64,000 nt of DNA from Dillenia suffruticosa (Eukaryota; Streptophyta; Magnoliopsida; Dilleniales; Dilleniaceae): assembly GCA_033439265.1 (NCBI GenBank), contig JAVTVX010000031.1:19450001-19514000 (forward strand), written 5' to 3'. The translations under genes and the position numbers were made by a program. The notes below the pieces were generated by a model. The model had not been told where the DNA came from and did no database searches. It saw only the letters and a list, made by a program, of their open reading frames with translations. This document shows, one piece after another, positions 34,053 to 46,541 of the stretch. The stretch's first letter is position 1, and each line of letters opens with the position of its first letter.

Positions 34053-34325
34053 CTGGGATAAGGAAACATGTCAAGAACATAGTACTTAGGCTTGGAAGTA
34101 TCAATTTCGTCAGGAGTATGAAAAGTGCGATTTTCGTCCCAGAAAAGTTGCCATTTAGGCTCAATTTCATGAAAAGGGTATGCTCTGACCCTACTCGTTT
34201 TTTGCTTCTCTGCATCTTCTTCTAATACTTCACTCACCGTTCCAGGACTATTGTTGTTACTAACGTTAACGCAATTGAAGAGTTTAGCGAATTTGAAAGA
34301 GGTTTTCAGTGATGGGTTTGCTTTA
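32248..34325 (-). pseudogene. Organellar leucyl-tRNA synthetase pseudogene, body deleted
   Basis: Recognisable pieces in transcript order: 34053-~34325 (N-terminal, [33 protein letters not shown]), 33093-33195 ([20 protein letters not shown], containing the HxGH ATP-binding signature), 32973-33029 (TGTHLKITT..NI), 32561-32680 ([35 protein letters not shown]), 32412-32483 ([20 protein letters not shown]), then directly the extreme C-terminus 32248-32408 (RIYVPGKILNIIL). A working enzyme has about 900 residues; the editing domain, KMSKS loop and anticodon-binding body are gone. More damage: no ATG in frame (stop upstream, frame broken near 34320), the acceptor of the second piece reads CG instead of AG at 33196-33197, the WDAFGLP segment is replaced by a T run, and an in-frame TAG sits at 32409-32411. 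Confidence 0.9.
34018..34050 (+). repeat. (GA)n beside the first LeuRS splice donor
   Basis: About 16 GA units (CT on the gene strand) begin right after the donor of the first LeuRS piece, a placement also seen in PLPHP and GT14. Confidence 0.85.
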
Positions 34326-35680
34326 AGAGTGTCTTTTCTGAGAACTTAACGTTTTTGGTTTAGAGTGAAAGTGAGGCGGTGGGAGAAAATGAAGTTGCAG
34401 AGGTGTGGGAGTGTGTAATTATGCGTTCATGGTCTCTGGGAAGGCCAGTGGAGGGAGAAAGAGGAGGACAGAAAGATTGGAGAGAGAACCTTTTGGTTTG
34501 ACAAGATTTGAGTGCGGAACACGGGTTGGGAGAGGGGATTACCTGGACAAAATTTCTGAAACGATACGTCTTCCAATAAGTATGCGAAAGAAAAAGAACC
34601 CCGCGCAACCAAGCTGCGCCACACCCCTTTTAATTATTTTAAAATGACATCGTAGACAAAAATATATATAATAATATAAATTATAATTATAATTTATATA
34701 TTATATATGTAGATATATTATAAATTATTATTATAATTTATATTATATAAACGTAGATATATTATAATTTATATATTAACATTCAATTTATATTCCTAAA
34801 TAGTCACCTTTTTTAATTACTCAACCATTTCATTTGGGCTGTACTTGGGGACGCGGATAACCTTTCCTTTCGGTTTCAACATGGATATTTTTTTTTTGGG
34901 TTGGGGGGGGGGGGGAGTGTGGGGAGCACTGTATGAGATAGAAAGAACCCTACTACCAAAAAAAAAAAAAATAGAAAGAACTCTACACCAATAGATAATT
35001 GATTCAGTGGGATATGATAGTAAGTTTCTTAATCGAGTTCCTGAATTTAACTCATGATTTAGTATGAAAAAAATTAAGTTGGGAGGGTAACTCCTTTAAA
35101 TGGTTCACTATAAGTTTTGAATCGGATTAGTGAGAGTATAATTTCGAATATCGGTTGAAACCGTAAAAAAAAATAAATAAATAAAAAAGACAAAACCCTA
35201 TGTGGGCCGATCTCAACCGGCCCGGCCCAATGTTTCTTTTATCTAACAGGCCGACTTGATCCCTTCCGACTTAGACCCAAACTAACGTCACCCATACAGG
35301 TATCAGCCGAATAGCCATTTTTTTCCTACTTAATTTTTTCTTTCCTTGCTGGCGAAAAGAATATAGCAGGGGCGACCAATTTTGTTACCTCTTTGGATTA
35401 TTTAATTTAACATTAGGCTAACATATAAAAATAATTATATATTTAAACTATTATTTAAAATTTGAATTCATATAAAAGTGATTTACTAAAATTTTAGAAG
35501 ATTTGAATTCAAAAATATACGATAGATTGTGATCGTTTAATACGTAAAAATATAAGGGGTAAGATGGGTAAAGATAAGAATAAACAGATAAAAATTATCT
35601 ATATATAGTGGTCAATTCCTAGATCACACATAACTTCCATTCCATCCCATCATCGAAAACTGAGAGAGAGTTGGCTCTCA
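34326..35680. other. Intergenic with poly-G run and SINE-like sequence
   Basis: The first ~300 bp would be the former LeuRS promoter. AT-rich palindromic DNA follows at 34660-34790, a G run at about 34904-34916, and a SINE-like segment at 34995-35170 related to the copy at 933-1124 (TTCTTAATCGAGTTCCTGAA) ending in A's. GGCCC-rich sequence at 35202-35230 (site II type) precedes nothing obvious. Confidence 0.5.
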
Positions 35681-35685
35681 GGGAA

Positions 35686-35802
35686 GACGTAAACAATAGC
35701 CTCACGGTGCTTCTTAGCTTCCCGTCTTCTCTCCAAGATTATTACGTGTGCCCACAAATGGCTACGATGATAAAACAACAAAACCGTTGATGGGGTAAAA
35801 TG
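35686..35802. repeat. Direct repeat, outer copy
   Basis: About 117 bp matching 35990-36106 at roughly 80 percent: AATAGCCTCACGGTGCT, CTCTCCAAGATTATTACG, TAAAACAACAAAACCGTTGA, TGGGGTAAAATG. Confidence 0.85.
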
Positions 35803-35989
35803 TCATGCCATTTTTGGGACAAATTTAAATTTTAAATCCAAGATTTTATTAAAAGATTTATCATCTTTGCTCACCGGCCAAACCGGCCAACTGTCCATTG
35901 GTCTCAAGACTTGGTATCATTCATCATCAGCAAACACCATTTTCTACTGAAAGAATAAAGTTTTTTTTTTTTTTTTATTGCTTTTCTTT

Positions 35990-36106
35990 GACGTATACAA
36001 TAGCCTCAAGGTGCTCCTTACCTTCCCTTGTCCTCTCCAAGATTATTACGGGTACCCGCAAATGACTATGCTGATAAAACAACAAAACTGTTGATGGGGT
36101 AAAATG
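35990..36106. repeat. Direct repeat, inner copy (JmjC gene 3' flank)
   Basis: Second copy of 35686-35802. It lies 90 to 206 bp beyond the stop codon of the JmjC gene, so it is probably part of its 3' UTR, the other copy being a displaced duplicate. Confidence 0.85.
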
Positions 36107-36195
36107 CAAGGTGCTTGCTTTGCTGAGCAGCCAAAAAGAAAAGGGGTCATTGTACATGGAGCTCAAGGCATCTTTCTTGAGGAGATGCGGAACCA

Positions 36196-39100
36196 TCAGC
36201 TTTTGGTGCATATCAACTTCTCTAAATCTTTGATAGTTTGGTTAACAGCATGAACTAGCATCTTCTTAATCTGTTTTACCAAAAGAACACGAAAAGAAGA
36301 ATTAGCATGAAGAATTAGCATGAAGAATTATCATCATTTACAAAATTCAAGCATCAAAAGAATGTTACCTCGAGTTTGTCCTCTCTTGCACGGTGGTTCT
36401 TAGGGAGCTTACGGAACTCTTCAGTCAACCGAAAGCACTCGTGGACATTTTCTGGAGATACAAAATCTACAGCAACCTTGGTACATGACTGCAATCACGG
36501 AAATATATGAATGCATCAATGTTTAAGGATGATAACAGGCAGAACAAACAATAAAAAGGTCAAACCGGGATTATATACCTTAAGATTTCTGACTTGGTGA
36601 GGGCATCCGGCAGGAATAAAAACTGCTTCCCCAAGTCTTTGCTCAAAAGTCCATGGCTCAACCCCTAGCATAAAAGAAAAAAAAGGGTTCTTGCTGAGAT
36701 ATGTTTTTTCTCCCCCCCCCCCCCGGTGAATAAGTTTGAATGTGATTTTCTAGACTTACCATATTCTTCCTTGAGCTTTCTTTTGTGCTCTACGGTCAAA
36801 TAGAATGACTGGTCATGAATCGGATGTATTACCTAATCGAGAGAAAACCAGGAAGGTATCAGAACAGCTGAGCAAATCCAATATGGGTGAAATAAAGCTT
36901 TAGTTGTAAGAGGGTTACCTGCTCAACTGGAGAACAATAGGTGTGCCTGAATTCGGTTGAATGTTTTTTAAGATAGTCTTCCAATTTAGGTACATCTTCC
37001 CTCCTAAAAATGTCCCATAGAGCACTGCCCTTTTCCTCTGTTGTCCCCTCAGGGGGAAAGCCGGGGAACATATAACCTGTTAAGTCGTCACCCATCGACT
37101 CTTCAACTGCTCTGTCTATCTCAGTCATATGCTTGCCCATACTGATCTTGTCAAAGTTTCTCTCTTCATGTAGAAGAAGATAATCAGATTGTTCCGTAAG
37201 ATGATTATAAGTCTGTCTTCTTTGTAATAGCTCCCTTTTATCCTGTTCTCTATGCTTCTTATTTAACCTTCGAATTGCAGATTGCTGCTCATTGCTTAAC
37301 TCGACCTCTGCAGTGTGTGTCAAGATATTAACCTACAGTAATGAAAATTTTAGTTAGTAAAGAGTCATCATATGTGCATTTTATACAATGTAGAGAACAG
37401 CATATCAAGGATGTGGAGAAATAATAACTCTGCCTTAAGGTTGATTAAATCCAACCCAGGCTTTAAATTTGCATATCTTTCTTGCATATTCTGTACATAC
37501 CCAAATGTCTTGAAAGGCTTATGACTCGTTGTGAACACAATTAAAAGCCACAAGAACAAACATGATCTTGAACTTTGAGGCAAAGCTCAAACAAGAAGTG
37601 GAAGTTGTTTTTAACATGGAAGTAGTAAAATTTTTGCACCTAACTGGGTATTGCAAATATTTCAATGCAGTGAATGACAAGAAGACAGCATGTCAAATCT
37701 CGAGAGCATACCGCGTCTGACATATCACAATGAAGCTTAGTCACTGAATCTCCTCGTCCCAGCTCCTTAGCAACTCCATATGCAACATACGTCTTTGGAC
37801 CCAAGTCTGGTTTTAGGATATTTGGTGGCAACTTCACAGCAAGATTCATCAAGCCAGCCCTAGGATCTGTGTATTCTTGAAAGGGGAGTGCACAGATAAA
37901 CTCATCACAATGACGTGGCAAGAGATCTTCAAATTTATCAGATGGTGGCCAGTCCTTTAACTTGAGCATCTCAGGCCAGAAATTGTTGTATGTTCTCCCT
38001 TCGGTGTATCCTTTGAAGAATTGCTTAGTGCTTATTTCGACCTGCATATGGGATAGCAATCAGAGCTGAGAATACACTCAAAAAGTAATGATTTGGAGAG
38101 AAGATAAATCAAAACTGCATCTCGGTACATTAAACTGAAACATGACGTCAAATCAGGGATGAACATGTAAAGCAGCATTACTCCAGTGCAGGTGTAGGAA
38201 GAATTAAATGCAACTCAGAGAACTTGAATTATCCAAAAAGTGAAAAGTATCGAAGCAAACTATTCACAGTGATTTACAGTAGAATATTTTACTAAAAAGA
38301 AGATAAGGAGAGACAAAAGAACTAACCTCACAACCCGCGAGGCAATCAATGGCCTTAACTAATGACATTTTTGAACTGATATTTGGATCAATGTTGTCAC
38401 ATAATGCACGTAACATGACCATTGGCTCCCAGCTCAAACCAGCAGCTTGCTCAAGAGCATGTCTAACTATGACAGGTTCACCCTTCGCCCAATGCTTTTG
38501 GAAGTGCAGAAGATGTTCCTTGTTCCGCACATCCAATGAAGAAGGGCAATACAAGAAATTATCATCAGACTCATTTCTGGATGATGCTGCTCTAATCTTC
38601 TTATCACCAGCTTCTGAAACATTGCCCTCAGAAGTTTGTTCTTTACTCTCACAAAGTTTTAACATTTCTTTCGCTTTCACCTCTAAATTGGCAAGCCAAT
38701 CTTCTGGAAGAATATGTTTGAGCACTAATTGATGATCACCACATCCACCCATTTCTTTTGGGGCACAAGGAATGCTTCCGTTGTCATTTGGAAGCCAATG
38801 AGTTACTATCTTCATGTGATCCATAGAGGCATCTGAAAAGGAGAATACAGGATCACCATCTTCACCGTGAACATATTCAGGACCTCTGTCCACATAACTG
38901 AAAACCACTTCATCACGACTTGAGAGTTTTCTGTGACGAATCTCTCTGCAGCAAGCTAGACAAACTTCATACGAACATTTTGGACAGCTTCTGTGAAGGT
39001 CAAAAATGGAAGTTGCACAATGGTTGCTGCAAAACGAGATAAAAATTCAGAAAAAGAAATAACACAAAATTATAATGACTCATTGAGCACAAAGAGACAC

Positions 39101-40522
39101 ATACCAGTAAATACGCTCATCACCGGAACAAATGGACTGGGGTATTTTGAGTTCAGACAATGAAATTCCTAGGCATCCATCAAACATTTGTCAGCATCTC
39201 AAAATTCTACATACTAGAAATGCATGAAAAAACTGAATCCGAATGCGCATACCTTTAATGAAAGCCTCAGCATCCATCTCTTGGCTTTGTTCCTGATTAA
39301 CTTGTTTTACATATGGAAGAAGCAACTTTAGCATGTATATGAGATGCTGAACCTTTTCTTGATTTGTGATATCCTTCTTCGCATTCTGCACAGTGGAAGT
39401 ATTCAGTGATTTGTAAATGGAAATTTAAAAATGTGGCTTTTGAATGGTGTGATAAAAATTAAACCTTAAGACATCCACTTGAGTGCAAGCAAATGTTACA
39501 GTTGCAAATCCCACGACAGAATGGGCATAATCTTGCAATTTCCTCTTCTGGTATAGCAGAGTACCTGATTACAAGGAAGAATAGACATACAAATTACATC
39601 AAACGAGCCTATCATCTCACAAAAGTACCAGCTGGCAAAGAATTAGAAAAAGCTTTCCAAGTGAAAAATAGTAGTCAATGCATTCATGCAAGCATATACA
39701 ATAAGAGAAAGACTTACCACTGCTTGAGGCATTGGATGCAATATAATTTGTCTTTACAGTTGTTGCATGGAACAACGACCAATCTGTCATTCCTTCTACA
39801 TTGATGGCACCTTGGGCGTTCCTTTTTCAACTGCTTTCAACATGAATTCTATTATCTTTTTGTAGTAGATAAACTGGATGAAGGCATGGCAATATAATTT
39901 ATACTAAAACTGAAAACTAATTCTTGAGACATTCTCTTACCTGCAGATTTCTTTTTGAGCATCTAATAGATCCATCACTATGTGAAGCTGAAACAGAAGA
40001 ACATGACGAAGAAGAAGAAGAAGATGATGTAGAGGTTCGAGCCTCTCGCTTTCTCCTCGCAATATTTTCTGATGTCCCTCCCGTCCACACACCATCTGAA
40101 GATCTATTTCTGGATCTTCTTTTGAGATTCATCAAACTGATCTCTTCCAAATAATCTTCCTCTCCCATACTTAAATCATCCTCGGATATTCTTTTCTTTT
40201 TCAACTGGTTCCTGCACTTTGTTGAAATCCTCTTACCGCTTGAACTTGAACTTTCCTTCCTTCTTCTTTTCGTTGCAGCCTTTGTCCTTCTTCTAGGGAA
40301 TCTCAAAACCTCCTCTTCATCATCATCTTCATTGTGGTTGCCATCTTTTCTTCCTACTCTTAATTCTTCTTCCGATGCAACCTTCTCATCTTCATACTGC
40401 AAAATATCACTTAGCTTTCTCTTCATCGGAGGCTTTGGAATGGATGAGGCATTTGAAACACTCCGCACTTCACCAAGATGACGATGACTCATCTGTGATT
40501 GCTTGATAATCAAAGTCGCCAT
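36196..40522 (-). CDS. JmjC histone lysine demethylase, JMJ25/KDM3 group
   Basis: Twelve exons, in transcript order 39941-40522, 39718-39830, 39465-39564, 39253-39385, 39105-39168, 38327-39026, 37712-38041, 36919-37332, 36760-36832, 36579-36664, 36369-36488, 36196-36270; 2790 nt, 929 aa, all frames joining. The N-terminus (1-190) is basic, acidic and Ser-rich with likely nuclear signals (KRRRKE, KKKR). Residues ~200-265 form a RING-like zinc cluster ([29 protein letters not shown]); a second Cys/His cluster follows at ~325-365. The JmjC domain holds Fe(II) ligands His668 and Asp670 ([10 protein letters not shown]) and His859 ([12 protein letters not shown]). Such enzymes remove methyl groups from H3K9 with 2-oxoglutarate and O2; Arabidopsis IBM1 protects genes from silencing. 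The ATG follows an in-frame TAG. By position I take it as the counterpart of At1g11950. Confidence 0.95.
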
Positions 40523-43190
40523 CTAATCACCGCCAAAAGGACAGGAGAGATTTACATCCAACAGTCAGTGTACCCAATAACAATTTCCAACCTTCACATG
40601 ACGCTCTAGGAAGACCATCACACTGCACAGCACAACCGATCACGAGAAGTCAACAAATGCCAAGAGGGCATAGCAAAGTTTAATGAAACCCTAAATTAAC
40701 CTAAATTTAGAACGGCATATTACAAAATCAAAAAATTTGTATGTCAGAACTCAGAAATCCCAATTGCAATTAATCATTATTTTTTCATAAAAAAAAAGAG
40801 AGAGAGAAAACCTAGAAGACTCCTTGAAGAACATTCAGGCACCTTTGACTGATAAGCAAAAAGAAATTTCCACATTGTGGTCCAATCAGAAAAACCATAC
40901 ACTGAAAACCAAGTCCATACGAGAAACAACAAAAACCAATCATGAACAAAGTTTGTAAGATTATATCAAAAAGACCTAGATTCAACAACCTAATCAAAAT
41001 CATTAATCCAAAAATGAAAATCCCAATTTTTAACACAAACAATTCAACAAACATTATAGATTCCAATCTGCATAGCAACATTGACTTAAGTCAACTTAAT
41101 TAAAAAATCCGAACCGGATCCCTTGAACATAAAAATCACAATCGAAAAACCTCACGCCTACAAATAAATATTTAAGAAACCCCACAAATTCGATCAAAGC
41201 ACTGAATCAGAATTTCAAGTTTCCAATCAAATCACTCTTCGGAATTTAAATATCAAACAGACCCACATGCAAAACATTCCGAGAGAGAGCTGGAGAGAGT
41301 TACCAGGTCATCGGATTGATTTCCAAATCCTAATATCCAATGGGGTTACGTAAAAAATCACTAGCAATACTATGGGCGAGGAAAGAGGAGAAGAAACGGA
41401 AGCAAACAGAGAAGTAATTTTATTTTATTTTTTTTTTCCTTTGGGGAATGAAAAATAAGGAAAGAAGATCGAGAATATAAATGGAGAAAGAGAATCAAAA
41501 ATAGAAACAAATCACTGAATTTCGTTATTGAGAATATACATTAGAGAGAGGGAGGGAGAGAATAAAAAATGGAAATAAATCAGAATATAGGAATGGAAGA
41601 CCGCAGGCGTTTTGTAAGCATTTCCGGCAAAGGATTTAGTGTTTCTATTTTTTTCTTTTTTTGGGTTAGACAAAAGGATTTGAATTGGGTTATTTTCCTT
41701 TTTCCTTTTTTTTTTTGGGAAAGTCGAGATTGGTTAGGACTAGGAGAGCGAGCGACGTCAGGTTTTTGAGGAAAATTAGTTATCCCTAAACTGTTTAGTC
41801 GAAAGCTTAGGTTTGCAGATTTGGGTATTTTGGGAAACCGGAGATACCATGTCAAATATAAATGACCAACTCTGTCCTATGTTTCCTTTTTCTTCCTTGA
41901 TATTCAAAATTATATCAATTAAATTCATATTTTTAATATAAAATTAAAAACTTAATTAAAATATTTAATATCGATCCTACCCTCTTCTTCTCCTGCGGCT
42001 TTCATCCCTACCAGAGTTTTTTCATGTGAATAGTTTTTCTAGGAAACATTTATTAAATATCAGAGCCATGCACACTGTACTATTTATATCATTGCACTTG
42101 CTTGCTTGATAAGAAACAAATTTCTTTCAAAATTTAATTTTTAAATTTCACTCATTTCTTACTCGATTAAAATTCTCATAACCATATCTATTTACAAAAT
42201 TTTGATAAACAAGAAATAGTGTCCCATTCCTACTGAATTTCTTCTTCTTTTTTTTTTTTTTTATCTGTAATTGGTAATTTAAAGTTTACTTTTCAACTCT
42301 CCCAGCCTCTTTCATATTTTTATATATTGGCATATTGATATGGAAAAATAAATAAAAGGGAAATATTAATCATACTTCTCCTTCTTTAAGAGTATAATTG
42401 GTGTGGATAATGATAAAGATATCATAAACATTATTATGAATGATTTAATTATCTTTTATCATATGGTCTTATTTTTGTTAAGAAAACATATTAGTGTAAA
42501 AAATACACCGATAATATTTTTCATTTTTTATAATTAAAATCAGACAATAATAAAATATCAATCGGGTAAATCAACTATAAATCAATACATCAAAGGTTTA
42601 CATAAATACCTTTTCGAACAAATTAAATTTTTTAAACATTCGACTCATTCTAATATTATTTTTATCACTCAATAAATAAATAAAATTGGATAATGGTACA
42701 AACTCTAACATATATGATAAAATTTTTAATGCTTTCAAGTTTCAACTTACCATATCATCTGCGGTTTGAACAATAAATTTTTATTTATAAAAAGGGCTCA
42801 ACTCCAATTATCTGCTCCTATCCTTCGATACTTCTTTTTTTTTTTCTGAATAACTTTTTTTTCAAATATAGTTTTTGGTTATATGGTTAAATGATTTTTT
42901 TTTACTTGACCACCGATATTTAAAAACCCAACTAATTCGGTTTGAGCAGATGTGAAGCCTAATTTAGGGGGACTGACTCTTTCGATGTCTATTTTTTTAT
43001 TTTTAAAACTCAAATCTTTTCTATTTCTAAAATTTAAACTTGAGATATTAATTAAGTGAGTCTAATATCTTATTACCGGATCGATGGTAATTAAACAAAT
43101 TTAACACAATGGGAGTACAATTATATGCAAACATGTGAAAGCAAAATAAATAAATAAAATAAAAGGGCCCTTATTTTTCAATTGAATTAC
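40523..43190. other. JmjC upstream region and AT-rich intergenic DNA
   Basis: 40523-41400 is the likely 5' leader and promoter of the JmjC gene. No gene is seen after that; 42895-43105 looks like another worn copy of a dispersed repeat also seen at 45385-45545. Confidence 0.45.
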
Positions 43191-43193
43191 TCT

Positions 43194-43466
43194 CACTGAT
43201 AGAAAATAAGGTATCAACGACGGAAATATCTGTCATTAATAATAAATTTTCCGTCGCTGATAAGTATTAGTGACGGAAATTTTCCGTCACCGATAGTTTA
43301 ATCTTTGAAATCAGTGACGGAAAATTTTTGTCGCTAAAATTCCTTCGTTAATCTTTCGATGATATTTATTTTTTTTATTTTATAACGTCTAACTTAATTC
43401 ATCGCTGATCTCTCGTTATTTCTGACGGATATTTTTCTGTCGTCGATACCCTATTTTCTTGTAATG
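43194..43466. mobile_element. Small CACTA-type MITE
   Basis: Left end CACTGATAGAAAATAAGG and reverse-complemented right end CATTACAAGAAAATAGGG share AGAAAATA.GGTATC.ACGAC. Flanked by TCT at 43191-43193 and 43467-43469, the 3-bp target duplication of CACTA elements. Inside, GACGGAAAATTT and its complement recur in both orientations, like the subterminal transposase-binding repeats of this superfamily. No coding capacity. Confidence 0.8.
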
Positions 43467-43469
43467 TCT

Positions 43470-44687
43470 CTCCCTCCTAGATGAAAAGATCGGATCTTTT
43501 AGCATTAGATTGACATCTCTCCAAAGGTGGTGTTTAAGAGTCCTTGCCATTGCCATGCCTCCAAAGTTTGCATTATGACATTAATTTGAACAACAGCAAA
43601 TTTCAGGTCAAATATGATTAAGACGAAAAACAACTATGTTAAAAATTGCAACTATTTAAAATTTTCAATTTTCAATCATATGTTTTAATGTTTAATTAGA
43701 TACTTAAATATTTCGATTTTTTTTTAAAAAAAAAAAGAAATTTTGGATGATGGGGTCGATAATTGAAATGGGTGCTACCAAAAATGGCAACAATGAGTGA
43801 TTTAAAAGGTTCAAATAACATGATATTTTGGTTCAAATACCACACTTTTTTGGGGAGAAAAAATACTTTTCTCAAAAGAAATGAAAAACGCGAGGCTTGA
43901 GGATCGTACCAAAACTCTTCAAAAGCTACCCCAGTCCCAGGCCATCCACCTCATGCCAGTAACTTCAATAGTGATTTAGTGAAAATGCATGCTCAGCAAA
44001 AACACAATGCAATGGAAATTAAAACCCTAATGAAGAAAGGGAAAGTCGAGATGAAAGGATAGTTTACCTGAGTTGTCAAGCATCCATTAAGCTAGATCGA
44101 CGAGATAGAGAGAAGAAGAAGCAGTGAACAAGATGCCTTTTTGCTCAGCATGCAATTGAGAATCCAAATGGATAATTGAGAATAATCTAAATGGGAAATC
44201 TTAAAATATTATGTGGGTGAATTAAGTCCTAATGAATTCGAACTTATCTGCAATCCCAAGTATAAATTTGTACAAATTCAACGGATAATCATTCTGGGCT
44301 TGTCCAAGAATTTCCCTAGTCCGATACTTTGCAATATGGCATTATGGTATTTCTCATTTAAGAATATTTCGTACATGTTCTATGCTAATTCCTCATTTGA
44401 TTAAGATTCCAATGTTTCCTCTCATAATTAAGGTAAGCTAATTCATACTTGAAAGTTCAGTTGAAAATTATTTCATTAGATTTTGGTGAGAGTCACAAGA
44501 AAATCTACATTGTCTTTTTGGTATATAATATACACATAACCAACAAACAATCGACTTAGATGCTTTAATCTATTCTTAGATTCGAAATTTTAAAAAAAAA
44601 AATTATGTTAGAAGAATTTCTCCTAAAATTGAATCTTATAACGATCTAATCGGATTAATCTGAATACAACTTTGTATACCGATTAAT

Positions 44688-44719
<32 letters not shown>

Positions 44720-46267
44720 ACCCATACATAGATCATCAACCCTTGTTAACCCTTGTGTTGATTTGTTTGAAGAGTTCTTCATTTCTTGATTTAACAAAGA
44801 AATGGTACCATTTTAGAAGATGTTAATTTTAGTTTCAAAACTTTTTCTACTTATTAGTCCAAATCTCTTGTATTTCTTTTTTAACCTATGACTCGGAAAA
44901 AAAAATAAATTATTGATAATATGCTTGATAGTTTTATATGATTTTGCATAATTATTTTTAAAAAAAAAATTAATTTACACAACTTAGCTATAAATTAAGT
45001 AAAAAGATTTGCACAGAACATTTTTTTCCGAAGCAGATAAATATCAAAAAAATAGATCGGAGAAAATAAATACATTTATTTGGGGAATATATAAATGTGA
45101 TGTAAATGAATTCAATTGCATGAATAAAATCTTGAGCTTTAGCATATATTTAGAGGCTTTTATTAGCTTTCATCAATGTAAAAACTTAATTATAAAGGGA
45201 GTTCCAGATTTTAACATCATTTTCATTAAAATTGTAAAATTAATTTTTTCCTTTTTTAAGGAAAAAAGAAAAGGTCCAACTGCCTTTATGTTTATCATCA
45301 ATGATTTTTTTAAGGTATTTTCTGTAATTTGGGTACGTATTGACATTGAATAAATAGTGACACTCATGAAATTAAAAGATATTGATTTTTTTTTAATCAA
45401 TCCGGTGTTCGATTATCCTACTAATCTGGTTTGAATACTATATAAAGTCTAATTTAAGTGTTGTCTCTCCCGATATCTATTTTTTTTTATTTCTAAAATT
45501 CGAATTTAAAATTTTGATTAAACGTGTTTAGTGTTCTACTACTATATTCACATAATAGTAAAATAATCTATGGACATAATTTTATAGATATCAATATTAT
45601 TGAGATAATTGAAGGGGGTATTGATACCTAAAGAATTAATTAATAAATAAATATCAGATGGTATCGATATTCACTGAAATTTTCACCATTATTATTTGTT
45701 AGATAATTTATCCACTCAAACTTACTTATAAGACTAAAATATTGATAGACGTAGTCATAAAGTAACTCTGTCCCAATATTTTCCCCAATTTGCATAGGCA
45801 TGAGAAATGGGAACGATTGATTGTCGGTGAGTTTTAAGCAGAGGTTAGAAGGAGACTTGATAGGACCCACTTGTTCAACCAATTGTTAATGGGGTTATTG
45901 TAGGATTTATTGTGATTAAAAAAAATAAATTAAAAGACGGAAATGAGCATTATTGATAATATTTAACCTTGAGTTATAATTGGATTGATTGATGTTATCT
46001 CTTATTGACATTATCTTTTTTTTTCTTGATGATCTTCAATTCGAGTATTTTTCATATACCTTGAAAAAACCCACCGGTAATTTCCATCTCTGTTGTCGAT
46101 AAAACCAAAAAATTTATTTTGGGCCAAGATATACTGCGCCAAAATCATCTCCAAGATAGGAAAGTCCTCATTGAAGGCGATCATGTGGGGTGGAGCCACG
46201 TGTCTCCCATGCTCCTCGCCAGATTTAGGACTTGGTAAAAAGGATATGGAGTCAAATCCTCTCCCAT
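43470..46267. other. Intergenic, no gene recognised
   Basis: AT-rich, with a TA microsatellite at 44694-44719 and a dispersed repeat at about 45385-45545. A less AT-rich patch at 43880-44170 contains a possible minus-strand splice donor but no coding frame I can recognise. Confidence 0.4.
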
Positions 46268-46541
46268 TTCTCTCTCTCTCTCTCTCCCCCTCTACATAAT
46301 ATAACTACTTGATAATATCTGTCCTGGGAAAACCAGCTCTTTTGCTTTACACATTCAAGGTAAAAATCCATCTTCCAATTTGTCTAGTTGATCATCCTCT
46401 TTTCAAAGCTTTAAAACAATTTGTGGTCTTATCTAAATGTTGGTTGTGGAATGTCATGAATTTATTTCTTCAAATCTTGGATTATTTATGTGGTGGGTGG
46501 TTTCTCTTGATCTCTCCCACTTTTTGGTTGCACAGGTTGCC
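46268..46541 (+). promoter_or_regulatory. VHA-G leader with CT repeat and probable 5' UTR intron
   Basis: A CT run at 46268-46292 lies in the presumptive leader. ATTCAAG/GTAAAA near 46359 and TTGCACAG/GTTGCC just before the ATG make a good intron of about 175 bp in the untranslated leader. Confidence 0.45.

Noticed and set aside
34360-34608. 82-codon minus-strand frame upstream of LeuRS
   Set aside because: No domain; it spans former promoter and leader and does not join the LeuRS frame.
43880-44170. Possible leader exon with minus-strand donor
   Set aside because: A single donor-like site and no coding frame is not enough to call a gene.
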